Shown here: positions 26,086 through 39,182 of the stretch, in pieces
Numbering within the stretch: position 1 is the first letter of the stretch
How the letters are laid out: each line of letters starts with the position of its first letter
Assembly: GCF_047495875.1 (NCBI RefSeq)
Contig: NC_092463.1
Span: 25,409,224 to 25,473,223 of the forward strand
Origin: Pithys albifrons albifrons
Taxonomy: Eukaryota > Chordata > Aves > Passeriformes > Thamnophilidae
Direction: 5' to 3'
Length of the DNA: 64,000 bases
Position numbers and translations under genes: made by a program
Notes under the pieces: model-generated
Database searches by the model: none
Seen by the model: only the letters and a program-made list of their open reading frames with translations
Told to the model about the DNA's origin: nothing

Positions 26086-27342
26086 CCAATCCTTTATCTT
26101 GAATCCTACCTGACAAACCAAAGATCAGATTCTGACTCTGAAGCAGTGGCCCTTCCTTTGCTGAAGCAGAACAAGTTACAAACCTATAAAGAAATTACAA
26201 CTTCTGAAGACAACAAAAGACCATTTGTAATCCCAGCGCTTACCCAGAAGGGCTGCTCAGTGACACCAGTTCCACACACCAGGGCTGTTGAGTCACTACC
26301 CATTGTCACAACTCTCTGACATCTACAGCAACAGTGGCAAATTCCTGACCTCAGTGACATTGGTACTTTGACAGAAGCCCAGGAAATGTGGACTCTACCA
26401 AGCAACAGATGCAGAACTCTGTGTTTCTGAATAATGACAGCTGATGGAGACATGTTTTGGAAGTCAATACATGTGGAAAACGTCCAGCTTGACGAAATAC
26501 CTCTCAGTTCTAGAAATATTTTTTGTGAAGCAGATGGCACATCAGTAAGTCTATTTCTTATTGTCCCAGGACTCAAATGTTCCGATACATTACTTATGTG
26601 ATTCTGTGATTATGAAAAAATCTGTCACTGAATGTTACAGACTATTTATTAAAGGTTTGTGCTAAGATGAGTGGCAGCCATTTCAGTTCGCTACTTACAT
26701 GTTTCAAATTCTGACTTGCAATTTGATTACCCAGAGGTTGTCTCCTTTAGTCCAAGATGATACAGATGCTCAGCTGAGGTACCCAAGACTGAGTCACCTC
26801 CTTTGGTTCTCTGTGAGAACTTAGAATACATTTTATTGTCCTGTCAAATCTGAAAACAATTGGATTTCCTTCTCTTGGAAACATACAGTAGATCTGATAC
26901 CAGATAGAATAAGCCTTCCTGATATGAGACACTCCTGATAGGAAGCAGTTTATTACAGAAATGCATTCTTAAACTATGAGTTTCACCCTCTACATACCAC
27001 TGGGATTCCATCAACTACATCTCCAGCACATGCATGGCTAATCTAACAGCACCAATCTAAATTCTCAATGTCACTGCAACACTCACAAATCTCAAGTTTT
27101 GTATTAATCTCTTCCTATCAAAGGTATGTTAATTTGGCTACAGATAATATACGCGAGGGTGCTGGCAAGCATTGATTCCTATTCACTCCTTTGGAAACCA
27201 AAAATACTCAAACCTCTAACATTGTAATGCAAGTAAAGAATGTATAGTAGGAAAGAGGGTGCTTATCACTTTCATTTTATTCACTTGGTATTTTCTGCAG
27301 TAGTAATGCATTTTGCAAGGGAAGGGGTTTCCTTTTACTGAC
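26086..27342. other. MIPOL1 intron, nothing recognised
   Basis: Intron. The minus frame at 26184-26576 (130 codons) has no recognisable domain or splice context. Confidence 0.5.
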
Positions 27343-27405
27343 CTTGGCATTCATCAGGACCATACTGTGACTTATATTGAGCATTCCAGGCCTTTATCTG
27401 ATCTT
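27343..27405 (-). other. Candidate small leader exon of MIPOL1
   Basis: A 63-nt piece preceded by a T-rich acceptor (TTTACATTTATTTAG) and followed by CAAG|GTCAGT, a usable but non-ideal donor (C at +3). One frame is open and reads IKAWNAQYKSQYGPDE. The exon enters after one base and leaves one base (G), which joins in phase to the 13.9 kb exon (G|CT = Ala). It also joins in phase to exon 1, which ends with a single G. I cannot assign the residues to a family. The function is inferred to be leader sequence, since the MIPOL1 start is further downstream. Confidence 0.42.
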
Positions 27406-30400
27406 CTAAATAAATGTAAAATACATAAAACAATTATCCTAGTGTAGAATTGAATTTTATCTCTCTGTAACCAGCTTTTGTCTGTGATATGTATTTCCAT
27501 GTTTGAATACAATTCAAAGTTAATAATAGGTATAATTTATTTTCTGACTTTTCATTATCCTGACATTTTAACAGTCTTTTTTTTATATACTCAGGCATTA
27601 ATTTTATCTAGGGCTTCTACCCCACAGTTCGTTTTTTGACATGTACAATGTGTCTTTCAGAATATCCATTCTAGGAATACACCTGTTAAAAGACCATATT
27701 GGGTATTTAACAGACCAAGAAATAGTATCTAAAAATAACATGACTTTTTAAGAAAGAAAAACACCGGATTATGAGAGAAAATGTAGCATTGCATGTAAAT
27801 TACAGAAAAACATGTTAGAAGAAACCACAAGTTACAGTGAAGAACTAGAAGTAGGAAGTAGAGTTCTGAACTTGGTAGTTTTGGAAAATTATTAACAGAC
27901 AGCTTAGCTTCAATTTTTTTAATAGCTGAAAGAGATAACCAAGGAACCCTTTTCCTATTAAAGGGCAGTCACAACTCCATATTGAATGCCAAGGCATTAG
28001 CAATTTAATATAGAGATTAATCTAATCTGAACATGAGCCTTTCAGTACTTTAACAAGTAATTTTTTGGCCTTAAACATAATTTATACAAATGCACCAATC
28101 CAACAGTTTACTTTCTTTTCTTAGTGCAATTAATTAACTTCAACTAACCATATTCAGTATTTTACTACCTCAGTATTTTACTAACTGAGACATATGTTGA
28201 CTTCAAAGAACATACGTCTCAAGCCAAGTTCTCACTACCATACTAGGTAGACTTTGTATGCAAGTGCTACAGTTTACACAGAAGACTTCATTTAAAACAA
28301 AAGGCTCAGGATTAGAGAAGGTCAGGCAGGAGGGAAAAGAAAAGAAAAAGACACAGACATACATAATAAAGAATGAGAAAATACTCAAGAGATTCTGATT
28401 AGTAAATACGAAGAATGGCACAGCTATATGGGCTGAGCAAAACTGCCACATTCCTACAGGGCATGAAGTTCACAGCCACTCTGCACAAAGTCAGACTGGC
28501 CACACCAGTGGCGCATGTGCAGTGGCAGAGGGATTCCTTCATGTCTGCAGCAAATGAAGCTGCTCACTGGGCCTTTGTGACTAGAGGAGGAATGTGATAA
28601 CCACGGTGGTCTAGACTGCGACAAGTAAAAACAACACGTTCCAAAATGAGTGGCCCTTGGTCTGAAGTGGCTGTGGTCACGATGAGGCACGTTTAGGAAG
28701 GAGTCCCTTGAATACCTTCTGATAAACACATGTGGAGAGAATAGCACAAAAGAACAGTGTAGTCAAGTGAATAAAAGGTTAAAGAAAATAAACAATATTT
28801 TTGCAGCTTAGCATTTATTTGTGAACTGCTGGTGCAACTCTATGCTTGACAGGAAAGCTATGAGGCTTTGGTAGCTTGACAAGACAATCTACAAGCTTGA
28901 ATGAAATGTTCAGCTTAAGGAATTAGAATAAATCTGATGACTGATGTGCTACTGAACATGACAGACTGTCATCTGTTTTAAACAGGATCTCTGTAGGATG
29001 TACTGAAAGCAATGTTTTCCCATTACCTTAAATATACTAAGACTTTTCCCAATGAATTCTGACTAATCTAATCTACTAAGACAAAAGATCTTCTCAAACT
29101 CTTGCCATTTCAATAAAATAATGAAATAGCTATTTGGCTTACTTGCCTAATTAATTCATGCTGACACTATACTTCTGTGTTTAATTTACATCCAGTTACA
29201 AGAGCATACAACAAAAATGATTACTTTCCAAATTTACTAAAAAATTATAAGATATGTGCAATAAGTGATTAAAGCAGCTTATCTAAACTCTGTTCATCTA
29301 CAGATCTTCACATACAGAAATATCAAATTGTTTATCTGTTATCAAAGCAGATTTTATACAAAGATAGGTACAGGCATTCTTCAATAGCTTTTTAAATCAA
29401 GAACAAAATAATCAAAAACCCTATAGTAAAACACAACTGCAACACATAGCTAGGGATACATTACAAAACAAACTTAACTTTTAATTTGGTCAAATCCTTA
29501 CAGTTGTAACCCATTACTTTAACTATATACATAGGCACACATATAAACAGTGTAAAATAAGATAAAAAATTCTTGGAAGGCAATTTATGCTATTTTAAAA
29601 ACGATACAAGAATCAAAAACTTGGGCAAGATCAAGGCTGAAACAGGAATATCCTTCCTCTATATAAACAGACTGTAGGAATTACTGAGGTGTTTTTCTAT
29701 CTCCTTATCCTAGAGATAATGACTCAAATCTGTCCTACAAACAAAAAATAAGGATTTTGTGACATCCACTTGGAATCTGTACCTTAGATATAGGGAACGT
29801 GCGTAACTGCTCATTGGTGGATAAAGCACAGTAAGGTCAGTTTGAACCACGCTGTATTTGCCAGCACAGCTTCCCAGCTTGTACAGTCCATTTCCAAAGG
29901 GGAGTGAGAATCAAACCATCACCAAAGTCATTCAACTTTCAGAAAAGACGAAGTGTCACAGATGCACACCATTTAAGATACTTCGGTTATCCAGTGAATT
30001 TGCCCTCTTAGATGGTTGATTGATATTCAACTATAATTTCACACCACACATTTCTAACAGAACTGTCCATATTGTTTAGTTCATAAGTGTCAGTATTAGA
30101 CTAATTTATCTTGCTAGTTTGCTTTATTGTTCACAACAGTACCACAATTAACTGGAAATTAGTCCAGCAGAAAAACTGTTTCTAGGCATGGGCCAGATTG
30201 CTAGTACATACTCCATGTATTTTACTGACAGAATAGAGTCAGCATTTTGAAAAATGCTTTGCATTATAGCTCGTAAGCTTATGAGTCCAAATGAAAATTA
30301 AACTCAGAATAAAAAAGCTTTGCCCAGTCCTGCTGCTAAGATGCAAATTTAAGCCATAAAAAAAGTTCAAGGACCTGAGATTGCAGCTATGTTTCCCTTC

Positions 30401-31915
30401 TCCCTCCATTTGCACTCAGAAACCACTCAGATCTCAAAAGACCAACACACCTTTTTCAATCAGTTGTTGTTTTACAGCTGATGAATACAGAAGATCACAA
30501 GCCTTTGCACAACCTGCTGTTTTGTTCTGTATTTTGCAGGAGTTCTTTATATGGCTCAGTTATCTTAATCTTCTTCTCCACATAACATAACCTGTTAACA
30601 AAAATCACTGCTGCAGGGATAAAATCTCATGCTAGAGACAACTGTCAATAGGTCTTTGAGGTACTCTACATTGTCAGGAGAAAAACGTATTACTTAACCT
30701 CATGTTCGAATTACAGATTCATCTGTTTCAGTTACCACCTGTGATCTTTCAGATCAAGAAAAAAAACAGAGCCTAGAACCTCTCCTACCTCCCAAAGCTT
30801 TTCACAATTGATATCTCTATATTTCTGTCATCTTCCCTGGGTCAAAACATCAGTCCTCACTACAACCTCTGCTATTCAACACATGCTGTACTTCCCTGCT
30901 TAATGCTTCAGGCACTACATAAAATCTCTCAAAGGACTCAGGTGCTGATACATAAAGAATGTTGAACAGACAGAGGTGGTCTCCACTTTCTTCAGAGCAA
31001 CTGCCAAATTCAGCTGATGCATCAAGCACAGAAAAACACTGGTTATCAGTCATCTTTTCATAATGTTCTCCATGCACTGGCAGGTGCAAGACTTGGTGTT
31101 TCTGTGTTCTGTTTTTTAAAAACATTTAAAGGCCAAGTTTAATAAAGGCTAGTCTTATTTCCCCCACATTTCAATGACCAGTACACACACCCTGTTGATT
31201 TTACCACTCATTTCATGTTTCATATGAGATCATTATACTACTCTTTTGCTTTTAAGGGCAAACATCCATTGGAATGTCATTTTCTGAACATTTTGTCTTT
31301 TCACTTCCACCCTGCATTTCATTGAAAGCTTTACTGTCAAACTTCTGAAGAAGCCCCCTCCTCCCCAAAGAAAATATCCCTTTAAAAAGAACATGAACTA
31401 AAAACTTTGCACCCATGCCCTTGGAGGATGGGGGAAGAGGCATTTCACAAATGCTCAAGTCAAATATTTATATTCTTCTACAGGTTCATTTTTGTTGCTA
31501 ATGTCATTGCCTCTGGTGGCAGAAAAATGAAAATTCAATGAATACAAAAACATGACCACTGTAACAATGCCTCAAAACAAAAGGGCATGATCATTCTCAA
31601 GCAAACCAATGATGGTTTAAGATACATTGTTAATGCCAAATCTATATGTTGCAACTTCCTTTATATGTGAGAAGTTACTGTAGTAACTAATTGTTGCATA
31701 GAAGTCAAATTTCTGCTAAATTATTATTTAAAAAAGTTTAAAAATTGACACTTAAGTAAATTATGTTTATATAAATTTTTAAGTTCCTTGCTCAAAAAAT
31801 TAAGCTGTAAATTTAAGTGTATCATCAACGCTACTACAAATTTACAAAATGCTTTTCAAAACACATTTTAGAATACAGTATTTTTACTATTGAAAAGGTA
31901 TGTTACTAGTGGTAC
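27406..31915. other. MIPOL1 intron
   Basis: About 4.5 kb of intron. A GC-richer patch at 28.40-28.75 kb with frames on both strands is unclassified; the rest is AT-rich with nothing recognised. Confidence 0.5.
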
Positions 31916-32475
31916 TGACTCTGGTTTGGATGGAGTTAACTTCCTTCATAACTGCCCACATGGTACTGTGTTTTGGGGTTATGGCTAAAACAGTGCAGAT
32001 GACATAGCAGTGTTCTGACTGTTGCTTACACTGCTTGCACAGCATCAAGGCTTTCACTTCCCACCAACTCTGTCACTCCAGAGAGCAGTCTGAGGAAAGA
32101 AGTTGTGAGAGGACAGAGCTAACCTGAACTGGCCAAAAGGATATTCCATACAATGTCATTTCTAGCAATAGAAACTGGAGTAAAGCAAGAGTGGGGTGTG
32201 TGGTTTGTCTTCCAAAGCAGTTGTTGCTTAGACACTGGCTGGACATTGGTGCGCTCTGGGTGGGACCTGGCAAGTGCATTCTTTTTTTAAATTGTTTTTG
32301 GTTGGTTAGTTGATTTTTTTCTTCCTTATTTTTCCATTGCTTATTAAACTGTCTTTGCCTTGGACCATGAGTTTTCCTCCACTCTCCTTATTCTCTCCCC
32401 AGCCTGCTGGAGGGAGCAATGAGCAACCAGCTGTGCAGGTGCTCAGCTGCTGGCTGGGATCAACCCACTACCTGA
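31916..32475 (+). mobile_element. Solo-type LTR of an avian ERVL-like retrovirus
   Basis: Plus-orientation LTR of a family common in birds. Landmarks: GGATGGAGTTAACTTCCTTC near the start, ACTGGCCAAAAGGATATTCC before the promoter region, TATTAAACTGTCTTTGCC (the polyadenylation-signal region), then CTGGCTGGGATCAACCC at the 3' edge. No internal gag/pol/env sequence adjoins it, so it is a solo or isolated LTR. Both edges are degraded and I could not find a matching target-site duplication, which suggests an old insertion. The end coordinates are good to about 10 bases. Confidence 0.85.
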
Positions 32476-32648
32476 CTGCTTATTTTCTCTCCCTTCAAAG
32501 CACAAGGATGTTCATAGTTGCAGTTTGTTTCTGTTTTTAAAAAGGTATTGAAACTAACAAGCTGGAATACTATCTAGAGGTTACTCTCCAAATTGCAACA
32601 AAGAATTGGGTTTGAATGACTGCAGTAGTGCCGTACTGGTTTGCTATC
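32476..32648. other. Short spacer between LTR and CR1
   Basis: About 170 bp of unremarkable sequence between two repeats. Confidence 0.4.
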
Positions 32649-32766
32649 ATGAACCACAGAATGCCTAGGTTGGAAGGGACCTTGAAGATCACCCAGGTCC
32701 AACACCACTGCCATGGGCAGGGACACCTTCCACTAGACCACTTTGCTCAAAGCCCCATCCAGCTGC
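32649..32766 (-). mobile_element. CR1 LINE 3'-end fragment
   Basis: Inverted CR1 3' end: AACCACAGAATGCCTAGGTT, GGAAGGGACCTTGAAGATCA, and CACTGCCATGGGCAGGGACA with CTTTGCTCAAAGCCCCATCC. About 120 bp, no coding part. Confidence 0.92.
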
Positions 32767-34470
32767 GTGACATAATAAAGAAAATCCCTAATTTCATTTT
32801 TGCAAACCACGAGCAAAAGTGATTATTAACTATTAAAAAAGCAAAGGAAATATACAATTTCAGCAGAATTCTAACTGTCAGCTTTCACAATCTGACTTTT
32901 AAGTCCATTCCCTAACATCTGATGCCAGTTTCACACATGTAATGAATAGCACGTAGAAACACATTTCCAAAGATTATTTCATATTGCAATTTAGCTCAGT
33001 ATTCATATAGTCATCAGACAAATCTGCAGGCTTTGAGAATGACTTAATTTTCTTTTGAGATATAATTTTTCTCTTGATATAACAGGAGTGTTACAGCACA
33101 GAAATATTAGTCAGAGCAAGAACACTGTGGACACACACCCTTCCCATTGTTTTGAAATGTAAACATTAAGACACTTGGAATTTCAAATAAAAAATGCAGG
33201 ATATATGTTATAAAATTGTGTATCCATTATAATCACAGAATAATACTTAGCTGGCAGTTAAGCATATACTTACTGGCATGAACCCAACAAAACCCTCCAC
33301 AGCAAGAACAAAACCTTCCGACCTATTACCTCTCAAATATTATTCTCCTTTCTCTCTTTAAAATTAAGAACTGTATCTCACAATTTCAAATAAAATCAGG
33401 ATCTTGCTACTCAAGAACTATTGCCACACTAGAGTAACGTGTCTACCTACAAAACTGCATCAGGTAAACTGATTTCTAAAGGAAGTTGCAAACAGCTTGG
33501 ATATTTTTCAGTTTTACAGGCGGCCCACACAAATGTCAACAAACCAAGTTCACTGCATCATTTAATTGAACCACGTAACAGCTCCAGGCTGCAGGTGTGG
33601 ACACACCCTGTGTAAAACAGGGAATATGCAAGATTAGATACTGCTGATTTTGAATTTCTGAACGGCAGTATTTGACAATTTTCTACACTCACAAATATAG
33701 TTTTTTAAAAAAATCAGCAGTTAGTACTAGTGAGAAACAAAAATATAAAACTAAATGCCAAAACAAATTTTAATCTGCTTTGCAAGTTTCTTTAGAGCTT
33801 CCCTCAGGCCCTGTTTTCAATGGTCTCAACCAAGATTTGCTTAACAACATACAGTAAACTCAGAACTTAACTGAAAAGGAAGAACACATGGCACACCAGA
33901 GGGCTGTCATACTTGCAGCACTCTGGCACAGATCAGGGTGTTTCACCTGGATCAGGGTATGTCCCCCGTGAACACTGCAAAAGTGTCCCTAAGCATCTCA
34001 GCACAGTCACTGCCTGACTTGCACAGCTAATACTAGACAATTTCAAAACAATGTTTATTACATATGAATAAAACATATCACAGATACATGCTCAAGAAGC
34101 CCTTCCCGCCTGGTGCTCAGGTCAGAGACGCTGCAGGTAAGCTCAGCCGCCTGTTCAAGCCTGGCTGCTGGCACAGGGCTCCATCTACCGGTGTGTGACC
34201 CTGCATGACTATGGGAAGAGCTGATGAAGAAAAAAGTAACCAAAAATTTCAACAGCTATTTAACATCTCCGTTTACTAATGAGATATTCAGAAGATGCAG
34301 TATCAGGCTATTCAGAAAACACTACCAGGTCAGAAGGAAACAGTGAACCAAATACATGCACTCACACATTCTAGGTTGAAACTGTTGTATGCATATGAAA
34401 TACTTTACTATCCTTTAATATTTGCAAAATGTATCTCAAAAACTGTTCTAAAGAAGCACCATTTTTCAAC

Positions 34471-34527
34471 AAGATGCAGAATATGACTACACACTTCTAC
34501 AAGATGCAGAATATGACTACACACTTC
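34471..34527. repeat. 30-bp tandem duplication
   Basis: Two adjacent copies of a 30-bp unit containing AAGATGCAGAATATGACTAC. The shared bases are identical, so it is a recent local duplication. Confidence 0.9.
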
Positions 34528-34849
34528 CAATCCAGATGTAAAGTTTGTTTCTTCTTAAAGAAAGCAAATAAGCAAACAGATAACTCTCAAAAACTACCGA
34601 AAATTGTGTAGTATTTGCACAGTTTAAGGCACTGGAGGTGGTCTTCTTTTTCCTTAAAATAAGGGAACTCGTCAAATATACAGAAGCAAAAAAGTTTCAG
34701 TAGGAGACTGCTATCAGTATTCCTGCTGCAGCTACAGTATGTCAAATTTTAATGGGACTATTGCTGTCACATGCAGCACTTCTCAAATTGAGCCATTTAA
34801 ACTTTGCCTTACTAATCCCACTGTGCCTTCAGTTCATGTCTGAGAGTGA

Positions 34850-35561
34850 AAAGAGCAGTATCTTTTCCTCCCCAGGACCCTCTGTGCCCATCAGCCAAGA
34901 CTATTGAGCTCTGGCTGCAACAGGGCAGTCAGAACAGAAAGCAGCAGCAGTGCCACCCCTTCCGTGCAGCAGTTCAGGAGCTACCTGACCTTACTTTGAA
35001 CAAGCTTACTGTAGTGATAAATCAGATGGTGCCTGCCCAAGCTGTCATCACATCTAGGGGGTAAGGGCCAACAACCAGCCAACCAGTCACGCTGATTCTA
35101 TTCTCCAAGGCATGTCGAGCAAGATCAGTAGCTACCTTATGACCTGGTGCAACAAAAGAGACAGTACAGGAAATGGACAGTGAGCTCAACTCCACCCCTT
35201 TTCTTTGTACATTCAGCTTCACACTCAACACCACATTGAAGGCAGCTAAGTGGGGCTCAGTACAGAGTAGGGGAATCTTGGAAATACCTGCATCTCTCAT
35301 ACGGTATCTAAAACATATGAAAAGATGAAAGTAATTTAGCCAGGGACACCTGGAAACAGGACAGGAATGGAGCATGGAGCAACAAACCCAAGGCACTATG
35401 TAATATCCTAGAAGGCAAGGAGAACTGGTGAACAAGGACATCAAGGAATTCCCACAGTTCCTCATGGGGCTCAGTTTTCCCAATTTAGCTTGTTCCCCAT
35501 AAATGACAGTTGAAGAGACTAAAGGAAAAAAATCTCCTACAATGAACTTGCATAGCACCAC
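34850..35561 (-). repeat. GC-richer block with a 179-codon minus frame, unclassified
   Basis: Composition differs from the flanking AT-rich intron. The minus strand holds an open frame at 35022-35561 (one of the longest outside the CpG islands), with MRDAGISKIPLLC and HKVATDLARHALE among its residues. A plus-strand frame lies at 34846-35064. Neither matches a family I know, and there is no clear start context or splice pattern. It may be an old LTR or ERV-derived piece, or a chance frame. Confidence 0.3.
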
Positions 35562-38500
35562 AGAATGAGAACAGAATACTGTCTTTTTTCCTTTTTTATT
35601 TTAACTTCAAGAAAAAGTAAATTTTAAACCTTGAAGGTGGCTTTTCACTTGCTAAATTCAAATTTTAATCAAAATGCATTTTAAAATACAACTGAGCAGA
35701 ACTATGGGGTTGCTGATGTCTCTTTAAGGAACAATGACATCAATGCATGCTGCACTTGAGAAGGATATAGGTGTGGAACTACATCCTTTTTCATCATACA
35801 GTCAGGTGCAAAGAGAAAAGTTTAACTTCAAGATTCCTGTGGTCTATTGAAAATAAATACTATTACAAACAGACCCAAGAACACAGACGTATTAAACATT
35901 GTTTGTTTTTCTTCAGATACAGATCATGGGAATGGAGATATTTAACTACTTCAAGACTAATTTTAATTTCATTTTAGGCTTTTTATATTGTCAGCAACCT
36001 CCTGGTATTCTGACAAGTAGCAGAGGCAAAAAAAAATCCCAACCAAACACTAGAAAAAAGTCAATTAGCATCTACAAAAACAGTTTCAAATTGGTATCTA
36101 AGTATTTCATTGGCCCACTTTGATTACACTGAGCAACTGAATGTCTATGACACAAGAAGTATCACTCATCTAGAATACATTTCTGTAGCTCTACAAAAAG
36201 AGCTACAAAACTTGCAACAAATCTTAAAATTGTAGTGCCATGTTTCACAGTGCCAATTTCCTCATTACAAAAAAGGTACTACGGAACAAACTGGTCACAC
36301 AGACCTTATGCCAAACTTCAGACAAGGAAAACCACATTCTAATACTCTGCTATAACAGCAAATGGAAAAACTGCCCATATCTGTGCACACACAAAAGGCA
36401 CACTATAGAAAACATGATGAAAAATATTGCTTTGATTCTCATGCTTATACCTAAAAATTTACACAACCAATTTAACAAATTCCTATAGAACCTTACATTT
36501 TATTTACTTGAATGTGAACCACAATGACAATACATTGAGAAACAGCATCTTAAAGTAAGTAAACCTGTAGAGCAAAGAAATTTTAAATTAAGAACAGTAC
36601 TTTAGAAAACTAAGTTGTGCCTTTCTAAAAGTAATAGTAGTAAGTTTATCAAACTATTTTATTGATACTAATGATTTTATATCAACACTATGAATGATAT
36701 TATGGATGGGTGTAATTTACACAACTACAACAAGCATAAATCACAATACCCAAACAGAACACTGCATTAGATATGTATCTTCACATTTTTCTACCTAATC
36801 TCTCTCAAACAGCACTAGTTTTTATTAGAGAAATATGTAACTATGCATCATACCATTAATGAGAAAAATAAATGCTTAAAAAAAAGTACACTCATTTTTG
36901 TGTAACTTCTTTCTATAGCATTGAAGAGGCCACTAGGATGCCTTGTATTTTCTAATTATGCTCAGTGTTCTCAGATCTGTAACTGCACTCAGCTACAAGC
37001 TGAGATACTATTTTTCTTTATAACTAGGCTTATCCTTTTGGCCATCAGTGATACCCCTAAAATGAAGTTAAATCTATAATACACAGAAAAAAACCCAAGA
37101 AAAACATAGTACAAACCAATATTTTATTTCCTATCAGATGTAATAGGCAAGCATTCAGAATGGTTCCACTTCCTTACCTGTTGGTACATCAGAATGAATA
37201 AGAAAACAGGGTCACACACATGCATCTGGAAATAGCACAATGAAAGAAAGCCAAAGCAGAGCTGATTATTCCCAAAGGAAACAAATCAAGGTCATCTTAA
37301 AAAAAAAAGAGAATGTTCATAATAGGAAGACATACATATTTAAGTTTGTGCCTGAAAAACTGAAACAACACAAAATAGTTTTGCAAATTGTTTAAATATC
37401 CTGCAAAAAAGAAATACTTTAATACTGTTCATTTCCATATACCTCAACTGTCATGCCTTGGAAAGCTCTACTCCCTTTTCACCAAGCCAGTCTAAGCTTA
37501 CTATCATTCATTTGTTAAACTGGCAACTCAGAACATTTTCAAGTTCTAGTACCACCACGGGTAACTCATACACACACTCAACCATGAAGCAATTCTTCAG
37601 CACTAAATATTCCCTTTCAAAGTCAACATTTTTATTTATAAGGTAAAATACATGTCAACTTTTAAATTGACTTTAAATAAATTACTACCATTAAAAATCC
37701 TGACTGTTTGCTTCAAGTACAGCTATTTTTGATCTCATGTTAAATTCTCCAACAGTGGAGCATCATACAGCATTTTCAGAACAGTTTTGATTCAGACACG
37801 ACCACATTCTCATTCCACAAATCCTGATGGGAATTGCCACCCCCTTCCTACAAAGACTTAATCAATAACCAAAACATTTTAATCCTTCTCTGTCCTAATA
37901 CTACATTACTGAACCAGATTAGACTTTTCCAATTTATTTCACACTTAACATTTAAATCAGTGCATAGCTAGTTAGAATATTACTGTTTAAATTAACATGT
38001 AACTTAAAGATCAAATTCTGTCTTCAACAGATTTACATAAAAGGACAGAAAGGATAACATTTGTCTACCAGCGTGTTATGTGGATATCCTTAACTCAATT
38101 TATTACCGATTTCATGGTGCAAAAATTAATGCCCTCCAGGAGCTGAACTCATTGTCAATTACTCCTTCCAAACTCCCAGTGTAATCCCATGCTTTTGTGA
38201 CCAATGGAAGTTTTGCCATTCACTTAAAGGGAAGTTGGATCTGTTCCTTGGTTTGCTATTCTAGCAAGAGATACTAAACAAAATAATGCAGCAGATGCTG
38301 TTTTGACTTCCTTCCATTACATAAGAGATACTGTGAACCAGTCCCATGTATCTTATTTTCTGGCAAAAATCAAATTATCATCAGTGTGTTGGTTTTAACT
38401 ACACATGAAGTCAACAACAGACTTACATGCCTTTTTCAATGTGAACTTCCAGAATACATTTTAACAACTATAATGGCAATGAGTCTGTAGTCACTCATGG

Positions 38501-39182
38501 TCTCTACTCAGCCTGTCACCCCCTTCCCTACTCCAGAATCCACAGGAGCATTCCTGCAAGTCTTCCGGCACACACAGAGGACACCCAACTCACAACACAC
38601 GTACAAACTGCTTCCCAGTAAGCACCTGACCCAATAAACTCCTTCTATATGCCTATTAGAGAAAAGCACAAATAAACAAAACAAAAAAGAAAATAAAGGA
38701 AGAAAATTAGTTGTACATCTATTATGGTGACCAAAATAAAGTTGCCCATAGGGCACAGGTGCCACAACTCTAACTTCCAAAAAAAAATGCCTTCAAAAAA
38801 ATTAACTGAACTACTGAGTTTCAATTCTCTGAAAAGCATGAAATAAATACAACAATGCCTTCGACAAGGCTCAGCAAAGTGTAACAGTGCACAGAAAATA
38901 CATTAAGCTGTTTTCATATGTAGATGTTCAGTAAAATAGAGAGTAAATCCATAGAAAACACATACTGCATTATGAGAGCTATGACAGCTATATATCACTG
39001 GCATTCAGTTTTAAATGATCACTTGGGAGAGATCAGCAGTGCCTGTTTCACACTTCATACAAAAAGGTTCAAGAAATTTAATTTATTTTAGAGAACTGTG
39101 ACCTGCTCATGTGAACACTTAAAAAATATTATTTGATTCACTGATACTATAAATACCAAAGATCGATGCCATCAATATATCA

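Larger units (their letters stand above)
32767..39182. other. MIPOL1 intron
   Basis: About 6.4 kb of intron. It holds a 30-bp tandem duplication at 34.47 kb and a GC-richer block at 34.85-35.56 kb (both listed separately). The remainder is AT-rich, with no other repeat or exon recognised. Confidence 0.5.

Noticed and set aside
37140..37190. Exon ending at a GTAAGG donor-like site (minus strand)
   Set aside because: The sequence just upstream serves equally well as an acceptor tract, leaving no room for an exon.
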